In this document: positions 13,410 to 23,392 of the stretch, piece by piece
Numbering within the stretch: position 1 is the stretch's first letter
How the letters are laid out: every line of letters begins with the position of its first letter
NCBI RefSeq assembly: GCF_000208745.1
Contig: NC_030851.1
Coordinates: 4,316,598-4,380,597, forward strand
Direction of reading: 5' to 3'
Length of the DNA: 64,000 nucleotides
Source of the DNA: Theobroma cacao
Lineage: Eukaryota > Streptophyta > Magnoliopsida > Malvales > Malvaceae
Translations under genes and position numbers: made by a program
The notes under the pieces: generated by a model
What the model was told of the DNA's origin: nothing
Databases searched by the model: none
The model's input: the letters and a program-made list of their open reading frames with translations, nothing else

Positions 13410-14272
13410 GGGTCGGGGGGTTTGGTTTTCTGGAAAAGGGTTTTGAGTCGGTTCAGTGTGAATTTTGTTGCTGTGTGTGCCTTTGGGATTTTGCTATTGC
13501 CAGGGTGGGATTTTGTTTCTTCCACGCTAACAAAAGCGTTTTCACTAATTAAAGGAAATAATAATTGTCGTGTACAGTGCGGTTCACAATTAGTGATGAG
13601 ACATTAATTTGATGGTCATTCTGTGCCGTTGACTGATTGGTTTGCTTTGGGATCTGTGCGGATGTTGAAATGTAAAACTTTTTCCCTTAAAGTGCAATAT
13701 TTTGCCGGTGTGAATAATTGCACCAGATTGTCCCCATCCAACAATTTTCAGGTTTTCTTTCCAGTTTTTTGGATAAATAATTTTTTTTTCTTTTGGGCAA
13801 AGCCACAATATTTTAGGTAGAGCAAAGCAAATTTATACGTGTACGATTTTAAATTTATTTTAGCCGAAGAAATCAGGTAAAGGAAGTTGTAAATTTCCTT
13901 ATTTATTCTATTGATAAATATGCAAATGGATTCTGTCCTTTATTGGATTTTTTTATGACAAAAAAAAAGACAAAGAAAAGAGTTGTTTTCTTAAATTCTT
14001 ACAAACAATATGTAAGATTAATTAATTATCAAATAACTTAGGATTTGTAAGGTTTTAATATATTTGTATATATAAAAGAAACTATCAATGAATTACAACT
14101 AGTATTACATTCTCAAAATTTTTAATTAAAATATTTATTATCATATATAATAAATTATATCAATTTACTTTCATTGTATATGAAAAATTATAAACCAATA
14201 ATGTATCGAATATACATTTAAATAAAAAAACTTATTAAATTTTATCGAAGGTATTACCAGTCAAGAACATTT

Positions 14273-14310
<38 letters not shown>

Positions 14311-14593
14311 CAACATTGACAAATTAAGTTTAACATCGAGCAATATATATGCTCATAATAATGGATTAAGAATAACTAGATAATTCTCAAAATACCCAAT
14401 TTTCTTACAATAACATTGATCTTCACAGACATACCATCACAGTTTTGCCCTTACTTGTGTTCCTATGAGAACACATAGAGCCTTATTTATGACAGAACAT
14501 TTACCCATAACACAAACCAGACAAAGAGTGCCACGAGGCCATAGATTCCTACTAGATATTAATTCAACCCGAAGGTTTGTTCTGTTTCCCTTT
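13410..14593. other. Spacer between SWI3D and organ-specific gene
   Basis: The first ~200 bases are probably the SWI3D promoter and leader. The rest is AT-rich with a (TA)n run. No gene seen. Confidence 0.5.
14276..14304. repeat. (TA)n microsatellite
   Basis: Uninterrupted TA dinucleotide run of about 29 bases. Confidence 0.9.
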
Positions 14594-15364
14594 TCAATCA
14601 TGGTAAACGGTGATGTTAGGCCCTGGTTCAAAATCACTAACGAATGATTTTTTCTCTCCTTTAAGGCCAGCATCGTCACCGTAAGCAGGGATGCTCGGCC
14701 TATCTTTAGTAAATGATGATGATTTCTCTGCTTTCAGATCAGCATCGTCACCATAAGCAGAGACGTTTGGCCTTGGTTCGAAATAATCGGCAAATGACTT
14801 CTTCTCTCCTTCGTTGGGCCTTGGTTCAAAAGCCTCGACGAGAATCTTCTCTTCCTTCAGCTCAAAGCTCGTAGGTGTGTGACAATCGGTTTTCTCCTTA
14901 GAGGAGGTAGCTGCGTCAATCCGAACAAGGGCTTCAATTGCTTCTGGCATTGCTTGCTCTCTCATTACAGCTCTCCAATATTCCCCGGCATCTTTCCTAG
15001 CTGCTGCTATGGTGTTAGCGATCTGCATAATCAATTCATTAAAAAACAATTTCAAATCAACATATATATAGGCAAAGATCCAGGGCGATTGATAAAGCAG
15101 TCTTGGGTCCTAGACAATATATCAAAGAGTACTGATTGTTGGGTTGTTTTCGCATGACTGGTTTCCAAATTTTTGCATGTATGTTTCCTGCTTATGCTTT
15201 ACAATCCTACATGCATAAAATGCTGATCATTAAAGCATTAAAAGAATCATCGAGTGATATAAAGGAAGAAAGTGGACATTGAATATTGGGAGTTTGTTTA
15301 ATGAACTTGCAAAGCTTACCAGGAGAAGTGACAGGAATGCAAAGAAAGAAAGGAAAGATTTTAT
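14594..15364 (-). pseudogene. Organ-specific protein S2/P4-like gene, start codon lost
   Basis: Member of the plant organ-specific protein family (secreted small proteins of unknown function). Exon 1 is 15364-15320 and exon 2 is 15022-14594, joined in phase. Exon 1 encodes a good signal peptide (KSFLSFFAFLSLLL), but the expected initiator is ATA (15364-15362) where the paralogue at 22423 has ATG. The frame above it meets TAA without another ATG. Exon 2 is otherwise open for 142 residues: NTIAAARKDAGEYWRAVM, MPEAIEALVRID, then three repeat units of the type FEPRPNVSAYGDDADLK. Either the gene cannot make its secreted product, or it starts elsewhere (for example an ATG in the intron at 15055, without signal peptide), or 15362 is a sequencing error. 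Loss of function is inferred, not shown. Confidence 0.75.
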
Positions 15365-15559
15365 GATTGCAGACAATAGATGCAATAAACGTTAAAGAAT
15401 GCTATCAGCTTCTATAATTCTCATGGAACCAATCTGCAATAACTCTTCTACATATAGAAAGAATGCGGGGACTTTTTTGGTATTTCCGGAACAATGATTA
15501 ATTTGTAATATATCCTGTAGTAATAATTGAAGACTGAGGACCCCTTTGATTGTTTTTTT

Positions 15560-15910
15560 TCTTACATAATATTTTTAAAAAAATTTAAATTATTTAAAAA
15601 TATTCAAATAATTTTTATTTTTTATTAAGTATTGTTAAATCCATATATATTTTAAATTAAATAAAGATGAGACCGTCATGTGATTACATTAATACATTTC
15701 ATCATTCTCAAACAAATCAATATGTCACATCAATTTTATATGAGTATAAAATGATAAATATTATATTGATTAATGGTCATTAATCAATTATTTGTTATAA
15801 GAACATATATGAGTCAAAATAAAAATATAAAAATTTTATTGAATGTAATAAAAGAATAAAATTTAATTTGAAGTTTTTAAAGTTCAAAATTTTTTTAAGT
15901 GTTATGTTTT
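15560..15910. repeat. AT-rich dispersed repeat, copy 2
   Basis: Partner of the repeat at 3140-3700, in the same orientation, with matching order of ATATAAAAT, GATTAATGGTCATTAATCAA-like palindrome and ATTGAATGTAATAAAAGAAT. Non-coding, MITE-like. Confidence 0.5.
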
Positions 15911-16817
15911 TTTTTTTTTTGTCTTTTTTATTGTAAGGATCTTAAGTTTTTGCTTGACTTGATTTCTGAAACAACTTAAATCTGAACCAGGCTAAACTTT
16001 ATTAATAAAAGCTAAATGGGTTGATGGAAAGTTAGTAAAAAGCAAAAGTTTCAAATAAAAGTTATTGACAAGATTACAATGAGAATTAATTAACTTGATA
16101 TATAAATTTAATAAAATTTTACTATATGAATAGGAATTAGATACTTTTAATAATGCTTCATTTTAAAAATTAGATATTCTTTTACTGTAGCTCCAACCAG
16201 TTCATTTGCCTGGCTACTTGGATTTTAAGAAATTAAGAATATGGGGACATTTCTCAGCTTTGAGGAATGGCAACATTTTATTCATGTGGGAGGTGCATGA
16301 TTTTCATTGCATTTACCTCCGCAGCACTAAATGTTTATTAAAAGATACAGTCATGAACAGCGGCAAAATTATTTTTCTATAGCATAAAAAAGGCCCATGC
16401 CGTATTTATTATTCTAATTATAGTAAAAATTTTACAAAATAATACTTGATAAATTAATAATCTCGATTAAATAAAATTTGTAATCGATCTCGATTTAGGA
16501 TTATCATGATAAATTAATAATTCGTTAAATTTATAAAATAATATAATTAAAAAAATATATAAATCTTACTTGATATATAAATTAAAAATCTTCTTATACA
16601 TCAAATATATATATGATTCAATTAAGAGATCTTTGTAAAATATGATTCCAATGCTACTTGTTTCTTTTTCAAACTGATTGTCTCATTGGGCCTCATCTCT
16701 AAGTTTTCTTTGTGTATTAAGAAGTTCTGGTGTAGTACTGTTTTTATATTGTAAGAGAAAATTATGTAATGTGATTGTTGTTTTGAGTACATCTTTATGT
16801 GAGATAACGTCCAATAC

Positions 16818-16822
16818 AAAAC
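16818..16822. repeat. Left target-site duplication AAAAC
   Basis: Identical to 19603-19607 and directly flanks the TG...CA unit at 16823-19602. Confidence 0.85.
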
Positions 16823-17589
16823 TGTAACACCTCGTACCCTCGTTTAGCAATTAATAAGACCCTATCGATAAGATTAAGGATCACATGATATAAATTTAAG
16901 GATCAAATAACGGTTACGGATGAGAAAAATATTTTAAAATAAAATATTATTAGTTATTATTTTTAAATAAAATAATATTAAAATATTAATATTTTATTTA
17001 TTATTGAAATTAGTCACAAATGAAGAGTATACTACTAATTCAAGTGAGGGAAAAGAAGTAAGGAAAAATTTTAGAAAAACGATGATAATTGTACCCACAT
17101 GATTTTGTTAAATTGATCTAGTATGTGTAAGTAAACATTTAAATATTATGATAATACCGTATTGAAGTATAGATTTGATATTTTATTAATACAATTGTTA
17201 AAGAAAAAAATAAAAAAATTTAAAATTAAAAGATTATGAGATAACTTAATTAAAAAGATAAAGACTTGAATAATTAAATAATAAATTTTTCATTAATTTG
17301 ATCAAAGCTTCCTTTGTAGCATTGTTCCTTGTGGCCGGCCATCCTATGTAGCATTGTTGAAAATGTAAGGCATACATAAGTCAACTATTGAAGGTGGCGT
17401 TAATGACAAAGACAAAAGAAGACAAAATTTGCATATAAAGGTAGTATTTTATCCAAGCCACCGAGGGACCAACAGTAAATTTCTTATGAAAAGCGGTGCA
17501 ATTTTTTTTATGCTTCTTTGGGAGTAACGGCAGTTCATATTAGCTGTCACTTGGCATGTAAAACATATTTATCTTGATTCCATTGATAT

Positions 17590-17945
17590 CAACGGCAAGG
17601 AAGGGAAAGATATTTTTTAAAGGATTTTGGTTTAAGTTTTAAAAAGGGAGCTTCGGTTTTTAAGTCTAGGACGGAGGAGAAAGAGAAGAGAGAAGAAAAA
17701 GAAGAAGGTAGAGAGAGGGAGAGCATCGGTGTCGGAGGAGAAGGAAGAGTGAGAACAAAAAGAAAAAGGGAAGGAAGAAAGAAAAAAAAAAAGAAAAGTA
17801 GAAGAGAAACGCCGGCTTGAAGGAAGGCCGGCGGTAAGGGAAGAAAAGAGAGGAAAAAAAAAAAGAGAAAAAAAATAAAAAAATAAAATAAAAAAAAAGA
17901 GGAGTAAGAAAGAGAAAGGAAGAAATTGAAAAGAAAAAAAGAAAA
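17590..17945. repeat. Long purine-rich (GA/AAG) tract
   Basis: About 350 bases on the plus strand made almost only of A and G. The Phe/Ser-rich open frames on the opposite strand are a by-product of this composition. Confidence 0.85.
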
Positions 17946-18526
17946 AATAGATATATGCATGAACCAATAGTAAAGTAATGTCTCGTTATTGTGAAGTGAG
18001 TGGGTATTAAGTTTTAAAATTATATCTCTATAACATATTATATATGTTACATTTGAAAGTTGACGAAATTGTAGACAACATTAGTTGGTAGAAACCCTTA
18101 AGTTATTTGTGTTTGTGACAAGGATTTTAAATTTATTTTTTTTATAATATATTTAAATATATCTACATACTTTTAATTACAGGAAAACAAATTTTTGATT
18201 GGCTTTTCACTTCAAAATCATATCTTGTAAGCTTGTGTGATGTTTAAGCTAATGGCATTTTTATTGATTTATAGAATTTGATGATAAATTATTTATTTCA
18301 CTTATCATGCTAATTTGGTAAATATACCATGTTTTGAAATAAAATATACACAACATTGATTTGTGATTATATTGTTTACAAACTATTATGTTTTGCAAAT
18401 GTATTAAATTATAATGATTTTTATTTGAACGTAATTGAGATATACTTGATAGAACCTGTTACCACACCAGGTCAAGTGTGGTCTTTGTGCATAAAGTAGT
18501 AATTGTCAATTATCGATATTTGATTT

Positions 18527-18773
18527 AAAAAGGGAACTTGAAGCCCCGATTTATATATGGTGGTATGAGTAGTTTCCACGAGTAGGTAAAAAGGGAGTCT
18601 TGAAGCCTCGATTTAAATATAGTGGCGTGGGTAGTTCCCGCAAGTAGATAAAAAGAGGGATCTAAAGTCTCAATTTATATATGGTGGCATGGGTAGTTCT
18701 CACGAGGAGGTAAAATAGGGAGACCTTAAGCCCCGATTCATCTGGTGGCACGGGCAGTTCTCACGAGTAGGTG
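18527..18773. repeat. Four-copy tandem repeat, unit about 60 bp
   Basis: Units share AAAAAGGGA..., TTGAAGCCCCGATTTATATA, GGTGG(C/T)(A/G)(T/C)G(A/G)GTAGTT and CACGAGTAGGT. They lie inside the solo LTR. Confidence 0.85.
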
Positions 18774-19602
18774 ATGATGTTAGAGAAAATAAGCCTATGG
18801 GCTATGCTAATCCTACCCGATGATGATGCTCTCTTGTGGATTTTTATTTCACTATACATGACATTAACACTTGAAATTTTTATTTAATGACAAGTGAAAT
18901 TTACTTATTCATTGGTGATAAATTATTTCGTCTTTTTATATTTGAGACTTTTCATTTTTCTCTTGTCATTGAATTTAATGTTGACTAGATGTCGGGGTTG
19001 AAAGATTTTCTAGTACCTTAAATACAACTGTTTTCATATATGTTTACTTGTGAATTATTTTTTTTAAGAATTGTAAGGTATAAAAAACAAAATATCTCAT
19101 TTTTATGGAATGTATTTTCTTCGCTTATTTTTGAATTTATAAACATTTTACCTTTATGTTTGTTTCCCCTCCTCGCCTGCTCACGGGGTCAACGATAATT
19201 ACTGAGTCTATGAGACTCACATCGCTCTTATTTCTCTTTTTTGCAGATAGAGATTAGTCTAACGTGTAACCATCGGTGCATACGATCCACCGTAGATTAG
19301 GTAAAGGCATCTCCTAACCCGCTTCGAGTTGCTCCGCTGCCTAAGGTTGTGTCACAAAGAAATTGCTAGATGTTGAAAAATGTTGTTAATTCATGGTCAT
19401 GAATTGTTTAAGACTTTGTAATTGATATTATTTTGAATAGAGTAAACAGTAGTTTAATTATTAATATTTGCTTACGCACGTGAATATATATATATATATT
19501 TAATGAATCTAACGGAAGTTTCAAATGAGGTTTGTTCGGGACTTAGCAAAAATTTTCTCGGAAGTCTCGAACGTCGGTAATGACTTAGGAGGGGTCGTTA
19601 CA

Positions 19603-19607
19603 AAAAC
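19603..19607. repeat. Right target-site duplication AAAAC
   Basis: Pairs with 16818-16822. Confidence 0.85.
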
Positions 19608-21101
19608 TATCATCTTCAACTTCATCTTCTTTGTCATTTCCAATGACGCTTTCAATAATTTGCTCATCAAGAATAATGATAATTCGTAATTAGATAATTA
19701 GGTAATATTCGTATAATCACAATATAGAATACATGTATTAAGTTCAATATTTAAAAAAAAAGTCTCGATAAATTAATTTTTATTAATTAATATAAAAATT
19801 AATAAATTTTTAATTTTTAATTAAATAATATCTCGATAAATTAATAAAATTTCATAATACTAAAACTATTAATTTATAAAGATTTTACTGTATTATATAC
19901 TTAAATTTCATCAATTAAAAACAAGAAGCAATCCACTGCTAAACAACTATATCAGGTCTTGCTGGAAATGGTGGAGTCTTTGAAATCACCATGGAATGAT
20001 TTTGCTCTTCTGATATTTCAAGAACATTAGTACCTTGCGTTGCACTTGTTTGCTAACAATTAATCAAAGCTTTACCATAATCTATCAAACTAACTGATCA
20101 GGTCTTCTTCAAGGCAGACATATTACAAATATGATGCATTGCAAACCATATGCATGGGCGATGCACATTACTAAAACAAGATGTTGGGAGAATATTAAAA
20201 CTTGAATGCCTGGAGTGGCCATCTGCCCATCTTTCTTGTCTCCCTGTCGTTTTGTCCCCTATGTTTTTCCATTTTCCCATTGTCTGGCTGTAGCACTTGT
20301 CTCTGTTTGCACAATAATTAGAATTTGGAGGCATACTGTTTTTCTGTAGAAGTGCGTATACTTATCTAATTAAATAATTATATACACAAATGTATGTACA
20401 CATTGTTTATTCAGATTTTAAGACCCACATATACTATTATGATGGAATACAGTGTCAAAAAAAAATAAAAAAAAAATTTCTAATTACTAATCATATATAT
20501 ATATGTATATATGTGTGTGTATATATATACATGCAAACTTATTCTTCCATTTTGTTCTATTATCTCGACAACCTTAAATCCTTATATCCTAAAAGATTTT
20601 TGTTTCTTTTTTTGGGGTTTAATTGATGTCAGGCTTAGTTTGGCTAGAAATATTGATAAAAATGTAGATAAAAATTCTTTTGTTTTAAACTTATAATCTC
20701 GGTATAAGGAATAAAGATGTTAGATCTTAATTAGTAAATTCTCTGCTTATTTAGATCTTAATGTCATTATTATTGCTAGATTTGTAGCGATGGATTCCTG
20801 TTTAATTAATAAACAAAATGCATTACACTTCCCTATCTAATCATATACGTAAAATGCTCAACATCTAATTATATTTCATATATTCAAACATTACAACAGT
20901 ACCTTAACTTTTTGACAATAGTTGACCTGATCCTAATACACTCACATAACACAATTCTTTATTCTCAAACAGACAGACACACCTTCACGTACGAGGTACA
21001 GCTTCATACTACAGAAATAGTCGAAGATACTAATTAAAGAGGCAATTCCTGCATGAAAGCAATCTTTTCAACCCTGGTAAACGCTTGCTTTCTTGCCTTG
21101 G
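19608..21101. other. AT-rich spacer downstream of organ-specific copy 2
   Basis: No gene recognised. The stretch just before 21102 should contain the organ-specific 3'-UTR. Confidence 0.5.
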
Positions 21102-22423
21102 TTAAAAATCACTGACAAATTGTTTCTTTTTTTTAAGGTCAACATTGTCAGTGTAAGCACTAACACTTGGCCTCGGCTTGAAATCATTAGCAAATGACAA
21201 CTCCTTTTTTTTTAGGCCAACATCGTCGGTGTAAGCAGAAACACTTGGCCTCGGCTCGAAATCATTAGCAAATGCCAACTTCTTTTTTTTAAGGCCAACA
21301 TCGTCAGTGTAAGCACTAACACTTGGCCTCGGCTCGAAATCATTTGCAAATAACTTCTTTTCTTTAAGGCCAACATCGTCAACGTAAGTAGTAACACTTG
21401 GCCTCGGCTCGAAATCTTTAGCAAATGCCAACTTCTTTTCTTTAAGACCAACATCGTCTGTGTAAGCAGTAACACCTGGCCTCGGCTCGAAATCATTAGC
21501 AAATGACAGCTTCTTTTCTCTAAGGCCAACATCGTCGGTGTAAGCAGTAGCACTTGGTCTCGGTTCAAAATCATTAACAAATGCCAACTTCTCTTCTTTA
21601 AGGTCGACATTGTCAGTGTAAGTAGTAACGCTTGGCCTTGGTTCGAAATCATTAGCAATTGACAACTTCTCTTTAGAACCAACATCATCAGTATAAGCTG
21701 TAGCACTTGGTTTGGGTTCAAAGCTTTTAGCAAATGATGACAATTTCTTCTCTTTAAGGCCAACATCGTCAGTGTGAGCAGTAGCACTGGGCCTCTGTTC
21801 GAAATCGTTAGCAAATGATGACTTTTCTCCAGTAGACCTTGGGTTGAAATCCTTAACGAATGATTTCTCTTCTGCTGGCTTAATGTCATTGTCATAAGCC
21901 GTAGCACCATGTCCTGGCTCAAAATCCTTAACAAAAGTCTTCTCTTTCTGAGGCTCAAAGCTCTGATCAGCATCATGACAGTTGGGTTTTTCATCAGAGA
22001 AAGATGAGGCAGCTGCATCGATGCGGAGAAGGCCTTCGATTGCTTCCGGCATGGGTTCATCTTTCATTATAGCTCTCCAATATTCCCCAGGGTCCGTTCT
22101 TGCTGCTATGGTGTTAGCAAACTGCGCAGAATGAGATCAAAAATAGTTGGAGCTATAGCTACCATAACGTCAAATAAAAATGAAACATTAGTATATGAAC
22201 TATGAGTGTTTTGCTAGTTTCCTTTTGCCCTTCTATTTTAAAGTATAAAATTTCTGAGTTTGTGCTTGACAATATGATCGAAGATTATTGAAACATCAAT
22301 TAAATGGAAACTCAAGTGATATAAATGAAGACTTAGTTTGTTTAGCTTGCCGTGGAAAGAATTAAATTAGCTTACCAAGAGAAGTGAGAGGAAGAATGCA
22401 AAGAGAGAAAGGAAAGACTTCAT
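21102..22423 (-). CDS. Organ-specific protein S2/P4-like, with expanded repeats
   Basis: Secreted plant protein of unknown function. Exon 1 is 22423-22376 (signal peptide MKSFLSLFAFFLSLLL) and exon 2 is 22121-21102; they join in phase to 355 residues. After the signal come NTIAARTDPGEYWRAIMKD and MPEAIEGLLRIDAA, the family's signature. The rest is a tandem array: nine units of about 26 residues built on FANDFEPRPSVTAYTDDVGL plus a KEKKL-type basic end, two degenerate leading units and one partial trailing unit. The protein is about twice the size of the paralogue at 14594-15364 (three units). Each unit alternates an acidic half with a Lys cluster and has one invariant Tyr. No enzyme motif is seen. 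TATA box and LINE insertion upstream are listed separately. Confidence 0.9.
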
Positions 22424-22512
22424 GACTGCAGAAAAAGGCAATAACGTTAAAGTAGAATACCACACTGTGACCGCCAACTATATATGTACGCAGTTAAATA
22501 AGCAAATCGTTC

Positions 22513-22520
22513 TATTTATA
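22513..22520 (-). promoter_or_regulatory. TATA box of organ-specific copy 2
   Basis: CTATAAATAG on the minus strand, about 90 bases before the ATG at 22423, implying a leader of roughly 60 bases. Confidence 0.7.
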
Positions 22521-22537
22521 GAGATAGAAAAATATGT

Positions 22538-22549
22538 GTATGTATCTTT
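22538..22549. repeat. 12-bp target-site duplication of LINE, left copy
   Basis: GTATGTATCTTT, identical to 23381-23392. Confidence 0.85.
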
Positions 22550-23380
22550 CTTTTTTTTTATATGAAGGGAAATTTTATTGAATTAATTTAAAATAACATC
22601 CTAAGTCATTGGACACTTAAAGAGTCCGTAAGTACTAAATAAAAAATGTTTGTAGGGGTACATCATAAACTTGTAATTCTATACTTAAATCATCATAATG
22701 AGTGGCCATCCAATCGGTACATTGATTGGCTTCACGATATATGTGAGTTAAGTGACATTCACATTCCTTGTGAAGTAACTATCTGATTGATTGTAGTAAT
22801 TGGATATTTGACTCTAGGTCATTTTCTTTGTTTTGTATTTTTTGCAATGCTAAAAGCGAATCTATTTCCACTTGTACTTTTCTATAACCTTTAGACCAAC
22901 ATATCATCAATCCATGATAAATTCCCAGAGCTCTGCAATTAGAGAGAATAAAATACCAATCTTATAGGTGAATCCTATTAACCATGTTCCAGAGCTATCT
23001 CTAATAAGTCCACTTGCTACCGCTGGTCCTGGTTGCCCTTCAGCTCTTCCATCTACATTTAATTTGAAAAAGAATTCTTTAGGTTTCATCCAGCTAATCA
23101 GAGACTCGTGCTTTACCTTTTGCTGATCATGTTGTAAACTATCCCAGGCTTCTTTAGCTTTTGTTCAGATAAGTTGTTTGGCGTTGCAAGGCCAAGAAAA
23201 TTTTCCATCAAAAATAGATAAATTAGGCCAATACCAAAAGTACCATAAAGCATGAATGAATATGGTCCCCCATGGAATACCTTCCAAGAACACCGTACTC
23301 TGCATATTGTTTAATATCCAGACTTGTAGACCTTGCATAAAAAAATCCTCTGTTACCAAGTCGGGAAGAAAGGATAACCA
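22550..23380 (-). mobile_element. 5'-truncated LINE fragment (RNase H end)
   Basis: Bounded by a perfect 12-bp duplication GTATGTATCTTT. On the minus strand it ends in a short poly(A) (T run at 22551-22559 on plus), as expected for L1-type LINEs. The coding remnant reads GIPWGTIFIHALWYFWYW, then FKLNVDGRAEGQPGPA and SGLIRDSSGTWLIGF, the plant LINE RNase H-like domain, and AELW; it is broken by stops. Only ~830 bp of a normally 5-7 kb element remains, so it arrived truncated and inactive. Confidence 0.85.
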
Positions 23381-23392
23381 GTATGTATCTTT
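23381..23392. repeat. 12-bp target-site duplication of LINE, right copy
   Basis: GTATGTATCTTT, pairs with 22538-22549. Confidence 0.85.

Larger units (their letters stand above)
15365..16822. other. AT-rich spacer upstream of organ-specific copy 1
   Basis: TATA-like CTATATGTAG lies on the minus strand near 15455. The 15560-15910 segment is the dispersed repeat noted separately. The remainder is AT-rich with no gene seen. Confidence 0.5.
16823..19602. mobile_element. Solo LTR of a large LTR retrotransposon (probably Gypsy type)
   Basis: A 2780-bp unit starts TGTAACACCTCG and ends GGGGTCGTTACA, so it has the TG...CA ends of an LTR with inverted TGTAAC/GTTACA termini. It is flanked by a perfect 5-bp direct repeat AAAAC. 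No gag or pol coding remains inside. It contains a long purine-rich stretch (17590-17945), a four-unit ~60-bp tandem repeat (18527-18773) and, near its right end, CTGAGTCTATGAGACTCAC, a pattern typical of big plant Gypsy LTRs (recalled, not searched). The simplest reading is a solo LTR left by recombination between two LTRs. The parent family cannot be named. Confidence 0.85.

Noticed and set aside
17589..17967. Two overlapping Phe/Leu/Ser-rich open frames on the minus strand
   Set aside because: They are a product of the poly-purine tract in the solo LTR. There is no family similarity, and both overlapping frames are equally open, as expected from low complexity.
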